Origin: Zoogloeaceae bacterium
Lineage (GTDB): Bacteria > Pseudomonadota > Gammaproteobacteria > Burkholderiales > Rhodocyclaceae
Length of the DNA stretch: 64,000 bases
NCBI GenBank assembly: GCA_024235655.1
Contig: JACKLY010000001.1
Coordinates: 834,077-898,076 of the forward strand
Reading direction: 5' to 3'
The position numbers were made by a program, and so were the translations under genes. Shown here one piece after another: positions 1 through 8,927 of this stretch. The stretch's first letter is position 1. Each line of letters starts with the position of its first letter. The notes below the pieces were generated by a model. The model was not told the DNA's origin and did no database searches. It saw only the letters and a program-made list of their open reading frames with translations.

Positions 1-1195
1 GCACACGGCCGCCTACGCTGTCGTCACCTACCACACGGCCTGGCTGAAGGCGCACTACTGTTCGGCCTTCATGGCCGCCACCATGTCTTCAGACATGGAC
101 AACACCGACTCGGTGAAGATCTTCTACGAAGACACGGTGAAGAACCGCATTACCGTGTTGCCACCGGACGTGAATGCTTCCGACTACCGCTTCGTTCCGA
201 TCGATGACAAATCGATCCGCTATGGCCTCGGAGCGGTCAAGGGTACGGGTGAGCAGGCAGTGAACAACATTCTGGCGGCACGCGAAGCCGATGGGCCATT
301 CAAGGATCTGTTCGATTTCTGTACCCGTGTCGACAAGCGTATGGTGAACCGGCGGGCGATCGAGGCGCTGATTCGTGCCGGTGCTTTTGACAGCATTGAC
401 GATCATCGTGCCCGCTTGCTGGCTTCGGTCGGCATCGCCATCGACTGGGCTGAACAGGTCGAGAAAAATGCCATGCAGGCCGGTTTGTTCGATATGGGCG
501 GCACCGCCGATGCGCATGCACCGCAGTATGTCGAGATGCCCCGCTGGAGCGACAAGCAGCAGTTGAAGGAAGAAAAGACCGCACTCGGCTTCTTCTACTC
601 TGGCCATCCCTACGCCTCTGTGCGTGCAGAAGTCAGCCGGTTCGTTCGCTGTAGCCTGGAGCGGCTGGAGCCAAAGCGCGAGCCGCAGTTCCTTGCCGGT
701 CTGGTGACCGCCACCCGCACCAAGATCACCGGGCGCGGCAAGATGGCTTTCGTGACGCTCGACGATGGCACCAGCCAGCAGGAAGTGGCGATTTACGGCG
801 AAGTGCTGGACAGCGAGCGCGGCAAGATCTGCGAAGACGAAGTCCTGATTGTTGAAGGCAAGGTGCAGAAGGACGACTTTGCCGGCGAAGGCAAGGTCCG
901 CGTTACCGCCGAACGCCTGCTTACCCTGGCCGAAGCACGCGGCCGCTTCGCGCGCGAATTGAGGTTGTCGCTCAATGGCCAGTTCAGTGGTGATCGCAGC
1001 GCAACGCAACGCCTGAAATCCCTGCTCTCGGCGTATACGCCGGGAGTGTGCCCGGTACGCATCAGCTACAGCAATGGCACGGCCAGTTGCGAACTGATGC
1101 TCGGTGATTCATCGCGGGTGCGGCTTGAGGATGATCTGCTCAGCACTCTGGGTGAATGGCTGAGCACCGGCGCAGTCGAAATACGCTACCAGTAA
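1..1195 (+). CDS. dnaE: DNA polymerase III subunit alpha, C-terminal part (5' end outside window)
   Basis: The frame is already open at base 2, with no start in the window, and codes for 397 residues to the TAA at 1193-1195. The first residues (AYAVVTYHTAWLKAHY, then FMAATMSSDMDNTD) are the well-conserved end of the DnaE polymerase core. They are followed by the helix-hairpin-helix region (DLFDFCTRVDKRMVNRRAIEALIRAGAFD) and the OB-fold (FLAGLVTATRTKITGRGKMAFVTLDDGT). The protein is the catalytic subunit of the replicative polymerase. The part seen here covers DNA binding and subunit contacts, not the catalytic aspartates. No frameshift is visible. A small lipoprotein gene follows after 24 bases. 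Confidence 0.96.
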   Translation, partial: HTAAYAVVTYHTAWLKAHYCSAFMAATMSSDMDNTDSVKIFYEDTVKNRITVLPPDVNASDYRFVPIDDKSIRYGLGAVKGTGEQAVNNILAAREADGPFKDLFDFCTRVDKRMVNRRAIEALIRAGAFDSIDDHRARLLASVGIAIDWAEQVEKNAMQAGLFDMGGTADAHAPQYVEMPRWSDKQQLKEEKTALGFFYSGHPYASVRAEVSRFVRCSLERLEPKREPQFLAGLVTATRTKITGRGKMAFVTLDDGTSQQEVAIYGEVLDSERGKICEDEVLIVEGKVQKDDFAGEGKVRVTAERLLTLAEARGRFARELRLSLNGQFSGDRSATQRLKSLLSAYTPGVCPVRISYSNGTASCELMLGDSSRVRLEDDLLSTLGEWLSTGAVEIRYQ

Positions 1196-1219
1196 ACTTT
1201 CAACCGCAGAGGTGTCTCC

Positions 1220-1477
1220 ATGCGCATTCAAGCCCTGATCGCTCTTCTTGTCGCCGTATTCCTGCTGGCTGCCTGCAGCAAGCTGACGATGGAAAACTAT
1301 GGCCGGCTGAAGATGGGGCAGAGCTACGATGAGGTGGTCGCCATTCTCGGTCAGCCAGCACGCTGCGACGAATTGCTTGGTGTACGCCAGTGCCAGTGGG
1401 GTGACGACACCCGGAATATCAAGATCGGTTTTGCCGCCAACACCGCCCTGACGCTTGCAGCTACCAATCTGAAATGA
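1220..1477 (+). CDS. Small outer-membrane-type lipoprotein, SmpA/OmlA-like (DUF3862-type)
   Basis: An 85-residue protein with a lipoprotein signal: charged start, hydrophobic ALIALLVAVF, then lipobox LLAAC with the acceptor Cys at residue 19. The mature 67-residue part contains GRLKMGQSYDEVVAILGQP, the small alpha/beta motif shared by SmpA/BamE/OmlA-like lipoproteins, and a second pair of cysteines (ARCDELLGVRQCQWG) that could form a disulfide. AGAGG about 8 bases before the ATG is a usable ribosome binding site. The stop overlaps one possible start of the next gene. The exact role is unknown; it is too short and divergent to be called BamE itself. Confidence 0.8.
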   Translation: MRIQALIALLVAVFLLAACSKLTMENYGRLKMGQSYDEVVAILGQPARCDELLGVRQCQWGDDTRNIKIGFAANTALTLAATNLK

Positions 1478-1500
1478 GTGAGGGGATGGGAGGTCAGGTG

Positions 1501-1968
1501 ATGCGCGGACTCGATGTTCACCTGCTCGATACGGTGTCTGCCGATGCCGCAAGGCGGCCGCGCCTGCGCGCCAATTTCAATTTTCACCCGGCCGATGATT
1601 TTCCCGCGCACCGGCTGCTCAACGCCATCGAGCCGGATTCCTACCTGCCTCCGCACCGGCATCTGGATGCCAACAAGGATGAGACCCTCATCGTGCTGCG
1701 CGGCCAGCTTGGCGCTTTGTGTTTTGATGACCAGGGCCATGTCCGGCAACACTGGCTACTGACGGCGGGCGGTGATTGCTGGGGAATCGAGATTCCGCAT
1801 GGCGTCTGGCATACGGTGATTGCCCTGCAGCCGGGAACGGTCATCTTCGAGGCCAAATCCGGCCCCTATTGCCCCTTGTTGCCGGAAGAAAAGGCACCAT
1901 GGGCGCCGGCCGAAGGTGATGCAGAAGCTCGGATCTATCTGCAGCAGATCAGGCGAAATTTTTTGTGA
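1501..1968 (+). CDS. WbuC-family cupin-fold metalloprotein
   Basis: A single-domain cupin of 155 residues. The sequence YLPPHRHLDANKDETLIVLRG carries the His-x-His and Glu of cupin motif 1, and IEIPHGVWHTVIAL carries the His of motif 2, so a bound divalent metal is likely. The overall pattern (RRPRLRANFNFHP near the start, FEAKSGPYCP near the end) matches the WbuC family, often found with surface-polysaccharide loci but of unproven reaction. An ATG at 1474 would overlap the upstream stop by four bases. The ATG at 1501 is preferred because GGGAGGT lies at 1488-1494 with good spacing. It converges on the GGDEF/EAL gene 31 bases downstream. Confidence 0.8.
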   Translation: MRGLDVHLLDTVSADAARRPRLRANFNFHPADDFPAHRLLNAIEPDSYLPPHRHLDANKDETLIVLRGQLGALCFDDQGHVRQHWLLTAGGDCWGIEIPHGVWHTVIALQPGTVIFEAKSGPYCPLLPEEKAPWAPAEGDAEARIYLQQIRRNFL

Positions 1969-1999
1969 CGTGCTTTTGGTGTTTGCCTGACAAAGTGCG

Positions 2000-4900
2000 C
2001 TAATTGAGCGTTTCGCAGCGAACCTGCTGTGCCAGCAAAAGTTCGATCTCTGCTGCCGGCATGGGCCGGGCGAGCAGGTAGCCCTGCACGTTGTCGCAGC
2101 CGGCTTTTTTCAGCGCCAGTCGTTCGGCTTCGGTTTCCACCCCTTCTGCAAGCGTGTTCAGGCCGAGCTGGCGCCCCATGCCGATGACGGTATTGACGAT
2201 GACCGCCGAGTCGGGCTTGGCGTCCATGTCGCGCACGAAGGACTGGTCGATTTTCAGCCGGTCAACATTGAAGCGCTTCAGATAGGCGAGGTTGGAATAG
2301 CCGGTGCCGAAATCGTCGATGGCCAGCTTGAGGCCGAGCTGTTTCAGGGCAGCGAGCATTTCCAGTACATGGGTGTCGTCACCCATCATCAGCGATTCGG
2401 TGATTTCCAGCTCCAGCGCATGGGCAGGCAGGCCGGACGCCTGCAAAGTGGCTTGGACGCGATTGACGAGGTCGTCGCGGCGCAGCTGGATGGGCGAGAC
2501 GTTGACGGCAACCGTGATCTCGTGGCCTTGTGCGCGCCAGCCGGCTGCAGCGCGGCAGGCCTCGCGCATGATCCAGGCGCCAAGCGGAATGATCTGGCCA
2601 TTTTCCTCGGCCAGTGGAATGAAGCGTGCCGGGGAGATCCATTCGCCGTCGCAGCGCCAGCGCACCAGGGCTTCCACGCCGTTCAAACGGCCTGTCGCCA
2701 GCGACCATTGTGGCTGGTAATAAACCTCGAACTCATGGCGCAGCACGGCGTCACGCAGCCGGTTGTCGAGTTCCAGCCGTTCGACGGCACGGGTATTCAG
2801 CTCGGAAGAGAAGAAACAGAAGGTGCCGCGCTCGTTTTCCTTGGCGTGATACATCGCCATGTCGGCGGCCTTGAGCAGGGCCGAGGTGGTTGTGCCATCG
2901 TCCGGGAAAAGGGCAATGCCGATGCTGGACGAGGTATGTACCACCTGGTCATGCAGATCCACCGGTTCGTTCAGCGACTGGATGATCTGCCGGGCGGTGT
3001 GTGCGGCATCGGTGGCGTTGCGCAGGTCGGGAAGGGCGATGATGAACTCATCGCCACCCTGTCGGCAGACAATGTCGGAGTCGCGCACGTTGGCACGCAA
3101 ACGGCTGGCTACCTCGCGCAGCAGACGGTCGCCTGCGGCATGGCCAAGGGAATCATTGACCGTCTTGAAGCGATCGAGGTCGAGAAAGAGGATGCCGATC
3201 TTGTTTTCGTTGCGCCGGGCGCGTCCGATTTCCTGTTCCAGGCGCTCACGCAGCAAGGAACGATTGGGCAGCCCGGTCAGCGGGTCGTGGTGTGCCAGGT
3301 ATTCGATACGTGCCTGCGCTGCCTTGCGTTCGGTAATGTCGGAAAAGATGGCGACGTAGTGAGTGATCTCGCCCGCCGGGTTGCGCACGGCTGAAATGTT
3401 CAGCCATTCCGGGTAGATTTCACCCGATTTGCGCCGGTTCCAGACCTCTCCCTGCCAGCTTCCGGCTTCCGCCATGTGTTTCCACATCGAGGCGTAGAAA
3501 GCCTGGTTGTGCCGTCCGGATTGCAGGATACGCGGATTCTTGCCAAGTACTTCGTCTGCCTTGTAGCCGGTTACTTCTGTAAAGGCGCGGTTGACCGAGA
3601 CGAAGTTGCCACGGGTGTCGGTGACGGCAATGGCCTCGCCACTTTCATCAAACACCCGTGCCGACAGGCGAAGTTCCGACAATGCCCGTTCCTGACGGAG
3701 GAGGTGTCCAATGTCGGCGGCCACCGTTTGCAATACCTGGTACTCGCTTTCATCCCAGTGGCGCTTGTGGCTTGTGTCGCTGAAGCCAATGAAGCCCCAC
3801 AGAGCGCCATCAATGGTGATGGGTAGCGCGATGATCGAAGTGACGCCGCGTTGTGTCAGCCAGTCCCTTTCGCTGCCTTCTGCCTGGTCGATGGTGGTCG
3901 AAAAGGGCGTGCCGGAACGCAATGCTTCTGCCCAGCGCGGGAGGGTTTTCTCCCAGGGAAAATCTTGCGATGTGACATGGTCGATCAGGGAGTCAACTCC
4001 CGGTGCGCACCACTCATGGCGAGTGCTTGCCAGCGAATCGGTGGTGCCTGCTTCAAGCGGGTCGAGTATTTCAATGACACTGCCGCGGGAAGCGCCGATG
4101 GCATTGCCGATCAAGGCCAATGTTGCCGGGATCGGGTTGTTTTCTCCCTGCCGGGTGAGTAGCAGGGTGCCTGCTTCGGTGACTGCCTGTAGCAACTTTT
4201 CCCGCCGTATCAGGGCGTTCTCCGCGGCTTTCTGCTGGGTCAGGTCGGCGAGGCCGAAGACCAGGCCAGGGCCATCGAGTTGCCGGTCGAAAATTTCGGA
4301 AACCGAGGCCAGTACCGGAATGGTGTCGCCGCAGGCGGTATTCCAGAGGCCTTCGTTACCCTCCCGGTGGGTCAGCAGGAGGTCGATACGCTCGCCATCC
4401 GGATTCCCGCCATGAAGCTGCTGGGCGGCCTGATTGCTGCGGCGGATATGCTGATCGGGGTCGACCAGGAACAGTGCCAGTGGTGCCGTATTGAAAATGC
4501 GGTCAACAAAATCACGCGAGATGCCAACCGACTGCATGCTGTCGAGCAGGGTATTGATGTCATTGCCGATTCGGGAAATCTCATCCCGATGCTCAGCCTG
4601 GAAGCGGGTGTGGATATCCAGCGGGCTGTTACGTGCTTCCTGCAGGAAATCAGCCAGTTTTCGTGTCGGGCGCACCAGACGAAGATAAAGAAACAGGAAA
4701 AAGCCACCGAGTGCGACGGTGGCAATGGCAATCGAGATCAATTGCTGCTGCCGTGCCTTGGCGATGCGTTGCTGGGCGATGTCGATGGCATCGTTGACGT
4801 CGCTGGCGAGCAGACCGACGAAACGATTCAGCTCATCGGTCAGTGCTGCAGTGGAAAAGCGCATCTGGGCAATCTCACGCTGATCTGCGCCAGTGTGCTG

Positions 4901-5314
4901 CCGGTCGGCCAGCAGGGAGAGGGCCGAACTGGTGACATGGCGGAAGCTGCTGCCAATGCGGCCGTGGTGGGCGAGCGTCTGCGCATAGTTGATGTCCTGT
5001 TGCGGCAAGCGCCGGAGCTGCTCGCCGAGCCTTTCATGCGTGTCGAAGAAAGCACTGGCCTGTGCACTGGCTTCGTACAGCATGCTTTCGTTTTCTTCAA
5101 AGCTGGCCTGATAGACCAGTCGCATCATGTCTACAACCACCTTGCGCAGGTGTTCCGCCTGTTGCTGAGCGGCCAGCTTCGGTGTCAGGTTCTCGGTGAG
5201 CAGACGTTCGTCGGCACGCAGGTTGTAGAGGCTGAGCAACGCGCTGCCGGCAATGAAAATGCATAGTGCGGAGAAAAAGCCCCACAGGCCGTTGCGTAAG
5301 GGAGATCGGATCAT
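2000..5314 (-). CDS. Membrane HAMP-PAS-GAF-PAS-GGDEF-EAL protein (cyclic-di-GMP synthesis/turnover)
   Basis: An inner-membrane signalling protein of 1,104 residues. Order: TM segment about 12-32, a mostly helical periplasmic region to about 195, TM about 197-217, HAMP, PAS (about 270-360), GAF (about 385-540), PAS with PAC (about 553-670), GGDEF and EAL. The cyclase signature GGDEF at 753-757 is intact and preceded by RDSD, a good product-inhibition I-site. The EAL domain keeps EALVRW (881 on), DDFGTGYSNLAYLKR and AEGVETEAE, so it may be a working phosphodiesterase too. The start overlaps the stop of the upstream binding-protein gene (ATGA, 5311-5314). This suggests the periplasmic protein feeds the sensor. 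Which activity dominates cannot be read from sequence. Confidence 0.93.
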   Translation of the reverse strand: MIRSPLRNGLWGFFSALCIFIAGSALLSLYNLRADERLLTENLTPKLAAQQQAEHLRKVVVDMMRLVYQASFEENESMLYEASAQASAFFDTHERLGEQLRRLPQQDINYAQTLAHHGRIGSSFRHVTSSALSLLADRQHTGADQREIAQMRFSTAALTDELNRFVGLLASDVNDAIDIAQQRIAKARQQQLISIAIATVALGGFFLFLYLRLVRPTRKLADFLQEARNSPLDIHTRFQAEHRDEISRIGNDINTLLDSMQSVGISRDFVDRIFNTAPLALFLVDPDQHIRRSNQAAQQLHGGNPDGERIDLLLTHREGNEGLWNTACGDTIPVLASVSEIFDRQLDGPGLVFGLADLTQQKAAENALIRREKLLQAVTEAGTLLLTRQGENNPIPATLALIGNAIGASRGSVIEILDPLEAGTTDSLASTRHEWCAPGVDSLIDHVTSQDFPWEKTLPRWAEALRSGTPFSTTIDQAEGSERDWLTQRGVTSIIALPITIDGALWGFIGFSDTSHKRHWDESEYQVLQTVAADIGHLLRQERALSELRLSARVFDESGEAIAVTDTRGNFVSVNRAFTEVTGYKADEVLGKNPRILQSGRHNQAFYASMWKHMAEAGSWQGEVWNRRKSGEIYPEWLNISAVRNPAGEITHYVAIFSDITERKAAQARIEYLAHHDPLTGLPNRSLLRERLEQEIGRARRNENKIGILFLDLDRFKTVNDSLGHAAGDRLLREVASRLRANVRDSDIVCRQGGDEFIIALPDLRNATDAAHTARQIIQSLNEPVDLHDQVVHTSSSIGIALFPDDGTTTSALLKAADMAMYHAKENERGTFCFFSSELNTRAVERLELDNRLRDAVLRHEFEVYYQPQWSLATGRLNGVEALVRWRCDGEWISPARFIPLAEENGQIIPLGAWIMREACRAAAGWRAQGHEITVAVNVSPIQLRRDDLVNRVQATLQASGLPAHALELEITESLMMGDDTHVLEMLAALKQLGLKLAIDDFGTGYSNLAYLKRFNVDRLKIDQSFVRDMDAKPDSAVIVNTVIGMGRQLGLNTLAEGVETEAERLALKKAGCDNVQGYLLARPMPAAEIELLLAQQVRCETLN

Positions 5315-6159
5315 TGTGGGGCGAGACTCGAAAAACCGTGCATCTTGAGCAGGGTCTGCCCTTCGCCGGCGAGCAGATAGTGTTTCAGTTGCTCAAAACC
5401 CTCGGGTGGCGTGCCAACACGTCGAACCAGGCTGATCGTGCGGCAAAGCGGGTAATTGGCCTGCCGGCAGTCAATGGCTTCGGGGTGGATGCCATCAAGC
5501 TCGAGTGCCCGGATCTGCAGCCCGCGCCGACGTCCTTCAGCAAAGGATTCGGCGGAGGTGTAACCAATCGCCTGTGGATCCGCCGCGATATAGAGCACGA
5601 CGGCAAGGTCGGATGCCAGTTCGACCATACCGGTGGGGATCACCCGGCCAATGCCGAATTGCTGGTCAAAGAAAAGGCGCATGCCCTGTGTTTCGCGCCG
5701 GGTCACGGGAACAATGACACCACTATCACCGGCGTTCACTTGCGACCAATCCGAAAAGAAACGGGAAAATATCTTGCTGGTCAGCGTCGTATCGACTCGT
5801 TCAAGCCGGTTGCGGGCGTTGACAATCAGCAGCAGCTTGTCCTGTGCCAGTGGTGTTGCCTGGAATCGCTGTTTTTCCCTGGCATCCAGCGGACGGGCAA
5901 TGAGTGCTGCATCTCCTTGGCTGGCGGCCAGTTTTTGCAATGCAGCTTCGCCGCTGAGCGCCCGGTTGCTGATATTCAGCCTGAGATTCTCGCGCTCGGC
6001 CTTTTGCAGGCTATGCCCGAGTGCTGCCGTGCTGGTGGAACTGAGGAGGTGCAGTGTCTGACGAGGTTCGTCAGCGTGGCTGTTTGTGCAAACGGCTACC
6101 AACGCGGGTATCAGAACAAAAGCCAGACGGGCTGGCCAGTGCAATACCCATCCGATCAT
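5311..6159 (-). CDS. Periplasmic substrate-binding protein, PstS-like, partner of the GGDEF/EAL sensor
   Basis: About 282 residues with a Sec signal (ARLAFVLIPALVAVCTNSHA, probable cleavage after SHA). The mature part has features of phosphate-type binding proteins: SSTSTAALGHSLQKAE near the start, SGEAALQKLAASQGDAALIARPLD, then IFSRFFSDWSQVNAG and VPVTRRETQGMRLFFDQQF. No ABC permease or ATPase is nearby. Instead the gene overlaps the GGDEF/EAL gene by four bases, so it probably works as a ligand receptor for that protein. ATG at 6159 is chosen; a TTG at 6186 in the same frame would add nine residues. Neither has a strong Shine-Dalgarno. The ligand (phosphate or other) is not known. Confidence 0.8.
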   Translation of the reverse strand: MIGWVLHWPARLAFVLIPALVAVCTNSHADEPRQTLHLLSSTSTAALGHSLQKAERENLRLNISNRALSGEAALQKLAASQGDAALIARPLDAREKQRFQATPLAQDKLLLIVNARNRLERVDTTLTSKIFSRFFSDWSQVNAGDSGVIVPVTRRETQGMRLFFDQQFGIGRVIPTGMVELASDLAVVLYIAADPQAIGYTSAESFAEGRRRGLQIRALELDGIHPEAIDCRQANYPLCRTISLVRRVGTPPEGFEQLKHYLLAGEGQTLLKMHGFSSLAPQ

Positions 6160-6272
6160 CGGCAGCACATGGGAAGTCAAGAACAACCGCAGATAATGTC
6201 ATACAAATTCAGGCTCAACCATGATCTTGATCAATTGATGAGATCGATTTCTATTTGTGCGAATGACAATAA

Positions 6273-6296
6273 AAATGCCGCCCGCAGGCGGCATTT
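6273..6296 (-). terminator. Rho-independent terminator after ahpC
   Basis: Ten-base arms AAATGCCGCC and GGCGGCATTT enclose a four-base loop. Read on the minus strand the hairpin is followed by TTTTATTG. It starts 30 bases beyond the ahpC stop and separates ahpC from the binding-protein/GGDEF pair. Confidence 0.9.
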
Positions 6297-6325
6297 CTGA
6301 AAGTGTTCGCGATTCATGCGCGTTA

Positions 6326-6925
6326 TCAGAGTTCCTTGGCGTTTTCTGCCAGGTACTTGGCCACACCATCCGGCGAGGCAGTCATGCCTTTCTTTCCCTT
6401 CATCCAGCCAGCCGGGCACACTTCGCCATGCTCCTCGGTGAATTGCAGCGCGTCGACCATGCGCAGCATTTCATCGACGTTGCGGCCGAGCGGCAGATCA
6501 TTGACCACCTGATGGCGGACGACGCCGTTCTTGTCGATCAGGAAGGAGCCGCGGAATGCGACGCCGGCAGCCTCGAATTCGACGTCGTAGGCGCGGCAGA
6601 TCTCGTGCTTGACGTCGGCGACCAGCGGATACTGAACCTGGCCGATGCCACCCTTTTCGATCGGGGTGTTTTTCCAGGCAAGGTGGGTGAACTGGGAGTC
6701 AATCGATACGCCGATGACTTCAACACCGCGCTGCTTGAATTCGTCGAGGCGATGATCGAAGGCGATCAGTTCGGACGGGCAGACAAAGGTGAAGTCCAGC
6801 GGGTAGAAGAACATCACCACATACTTGCCCTTGAGGTCGGAGAGCTTCAGCGGCTCGATCCGGTTGTCGCCATAAACGGCGGTAGCGTTGAAGTCGGGTG
6901 CCTGTTTGCCTACGAGAACGGCCAT
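6326..6925 (-). CDS. ahpC: Alkyl hydroperoxide reductase C, typical 2-Cys peroxiredoxin
   Basis: A 199-residue cytoplasmic peroxidase that reduces hydrogen peroxide and organic peroxides. The peroxidatic Cys49 sits in DFTFVCPSE and the resolving Cys170 in GEVCPAGW, the arrangement of typical 2-Cys peroxiredoxins (Prx1/AhpC group). The length is normal for this group. CAAGGAG lies just before the ATG. No ahpF reductase is adjacent, so electrons probably come from thioredoxin or an unlinked AhpF/AhpD. A strong terminator follows. No OxyR-type site was identified in the roughly 100 bases upstream. Confidence 0.95.
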   Translation of the reverse strand: MAVLVGKQAPDFNATAVYGDNRIEPLKLSDLKGKYVVMFFYPLDFTFVCPSELIAFDHRLDEFKQRGVEVIGVSIDSQFTHLAWKNTPIEKGGIGQVQYPLVADVKHEICRAYDVEFEAAGVAFRGSFLIDKNGVVRHQVVNDLPLGRNVDEMLRMVDALQFTEEHGEVCPAGWMKGKKGMTASPDGVAKYLAENAKEL

Positions 6926-7027
6926 GTTTTTTCTCCTTGGTTTGATGAGCGGAACTAAAAGACTGAGGATACTTTGTTTTCTTCCCGGCAGAAAAGTTCA
7001 GTCTACGAAGAAATGCTGTGTGCGGTG

Positions 7028-7321
7028 TCAGAGCGTCGGCAGTTGTTCGAAACCAGTGAGCAGTTCGTGATCACGGATCTCTTCGATGTCGATGCTGTTG
7101 ACCCGCGCTGCCGGCGGGCCGGTTTCTGCCCATGCAATCAGTGCATCGACAGCGGCCGGCGCTCCCTGCAGAAGCGCTTCGACGCTGCGGTCACGACGGT
7201 TGCGCACCCAGCCACTAACCCCCAGTCTGACCGCCTGGTCAGACAAGGCCCAGCGGAAACCGACGCCCTGAACCAGGCCGCGGATGCGTAGCGAACGAGT
7301 GCTTGTGGCAGGGGTGTCCAT
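7028..7321 (-). CDS. acyP: Acylphosphatase
   Basis: A small enzyme of 97 residues that hydrolyses acyl phosphates. The signature LRIRGLVQGVGFRW (catalytic Arg in VGFR) and GVSGWVRNRRDRSVE (catalytic Asn in VRN) are both present. The frame stays open far upstream, but the conserved domain begins within about ten residues of two adjacent ATGs at 7324 and 7321. AAGGAGG immediately precedes them. The second ATG has the better, though still short, spacing. It is divergent from the nuoM-like gene at 7472, with about 150 bases between them that hold no other clear feature. Confidence 0.88.
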   Translation of the reverse strand: MDTPATSTRSLRIRGLVQGVGFRWALSDQAVRLGVSGWVRNRRDRSVEALLQGAPAAVDALIAWAETGPPAARVNSIDIEEIRDHELLTGFEQLPTL

Positions 7322-7471
7322 CATCCTCCTTTCGCCGGCGGGTGCCGTACTGGCATAATCCTCCGATATGACACGGATAAGTTCAAGGGGGCAGGTGGAA
7401 TTCGTGGATTCCGCACGATCGGGCTGCTTTGCCACAACCGTGGCTGGCACTGGAGCGCTTGTGGGCAAAGT

Positions 7472-8923
7472 GTGCTGAAAGCCCTGTTGCTGCTTCCCTT
7501 GCTTGCGGCCTTGCTGGTCGCGGTGCTGCCTGCCCGGCGGGTGAATCTGATCCGCAACGTTGCCGCTGCATCTGCTGTGCTGGTCTTGCTCGGCACGCTG
7601 TTGCTGATTGCCGGCTTTGATCACGGGCAGGGAGGTTTGCAGTTCTTCGAGACGCGGCCGTGGAATCCGCGCGTAGGCTCAAGTTTTTCTCTGGGTGTTG
7701 ACGGCATTTCACTGCCGATGATCGTTCTTGCTGCCTTGCTCAGCCTGGTGGCGATTCTTGCTTCCGGCAGCATCCGCAGCGGCGCCCGGCTTTATTTTTC
7801 ACTGCTGCTGGTGCTCGAATCGGCCATGCTCGGCGTATTCATGGCGCGTGACTGGTCGCTGTTCTATGTCTTCTGGGAACTGACCCTGATCCCCCTGTTC
7901 TTCCTGATCGACCGCATGGGCGGTGGCAACCGCCACCGTGCGGCACTGAACTTCGTGCTCTATACCCTGGGTGGGTCGGTGTTCATGCTGGTGGCCTTGC
8001 TCCTGCTGTACGATGCCGCCCCCGGCCACAGCTTTGCCATGGCCGATATGGCCGAGGGCGCGCGCGGCCTGCCGCTGGCAACGCAGTTGCTGATCTTTGC
8101 CGGGCTGTTCATTGGCTTCGGCGTGAAAATGCCGGTGTTTCCGCTGCATGGCTGGCTGCCGCTGGCGCACGTCGAGGCGCCCGTACCGGTTTCCATCCTG
8201 CTCTCGGGCGTACTGCTCAAGATGGGCAGCTATGGCCTGATTCGTGCGGCAGAAACGCTGCCGGCGGCGACCCTGCACCTGCAGGATGCACTGGCGCTGC
8301 TGGCACTGGTTTCGCTGATCTACGGCAGTGTGCTGGCCTGGCGGCAGACTGATCTGAAGAAAATGGTGGCTTATTCCTCGGTAGCTCACATGGGCGTGGT
8401 GCTGCTCGGCATTGCCACCCTGAGCGTTGCCGGCCTCGCCGGTGCCGTTTTCCAGATGGTCGCGCATGGCCTGGCTGCCGGCCTGCTCTTCCTGCTTGTC
8501 GGTGTGATCTATCAGCGAACACATACGCGGGAATTGCATGAGATCGGAGGCTTGCGCAGTGCCGCGCCACGGCTCACTTTTCTCCTGACATTGGCCTTGC
8601 TGGCCTCGGCCGGCCTGCCCGGCAGTGCCGGTTTCATCGCTGAGCTGCATGTGCTGATTGCCGGATTTGAGCGTTGGCAGGGCGGGGTTGTCCTGCTTTC
8701 CATTGGCGTGCTGATCAGCGCGGCCTACGCTCTGCGTGTTACCGGCCGGCTGTGCTTGGGGCAGGCCATGCATGCCGGGACGGTGACCGATATCGACCGG
8801 ACAGAGCTGCTGGGGGCGGCCACACTTGCCCTGATCATTGTCTTCGCCGGTATCTATCCAGCCCCCTTGCTCCGCTTGTCAGCGGCCTCGGTACGCGGGA
8901 TCGCCGCACTCTTCGGTGGATGA
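7472..8923 (+). CDS. NuoM-like proton-channel subunit, first gene of the DabA cluster
   Basis: A 483-residue polytopic membrane protein of the NuoM/MrpD family with about 14 predicted TM segments. The key charged residues of this family are all present: Glu136 in FWELTLIPLFFLI, Lys219 in VKMPVFPLHGWLPLAH and Lys296 in QTDLKKMVAYSSVAHMG. The start is a GTG with a weak ribosome site; the protein begins directly with the first hydrophobic helix, as expected. No peripheral Nuo genes (nuoA-K) are near. The stop at 8921-8923 is four bases before the preferred dabA start, so the two are probably co-translated. It likely conducts protons for the DabA complex rather than belonging to respiratory complex I. 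Confidence 0.88.
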   Translation: MLKALLLLPLLAALLVAVLPARRVNLIRNVAAASAVLVLLGTLLLIAGFDHGQGGLQFFETRPWNPRVGSSFSLGVDGISLPMIVLAALLSLVAILASGSIRSGARLYFSLLLVLESAMLGVFMARDWSLFYVFWELTLIPLFFLIDRMGGGNRHRAALNFVLYTLGGSVFMLVALLLLYDAAPGHSFAMADMAEGARGLPLATQLLIFAGLFIGFGVKMPVFPLHGWLPLAHVEAPVPVSILLSGVLLKMGSYGLIRAAETLPAATLHLQDALALLALVSLIYGSVLAWRQTDLKKMVAYSSVAHMGVVLLGIATLSVAGLAGAVFQMVAHGLAAGLLFLLVGVIYQRTHTRELHEIGGLRSAAPRLTFLLTLALLASAGLPGSAGFIAELHVLIAGFERWQGGVVLLSIGVLISAAYALRVTGRLCLGQAMHAGTVTDIDRTELLGAATLALIIVFAGIYPAPLLRLSAASVRGIAALFGG

Positions 8924-8927
8924 CGCC

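Noticed and set aside
7325..7624. 100-residue N-terminal extension of acylphosphatase
   Set aside because: Gln/Arg-rich low-quality sequence overlapping the divergent NuoM-like gene; the enzyme domain is complete from 7321.
8838..8927. Longer N-terminus for DabA starting at ATG 8838
   Set aside because: It would overlap the nuoM-like coding region by 86 bases and adds residues unlike DabA; GTG 8928 has a well-spaced ribosome site.
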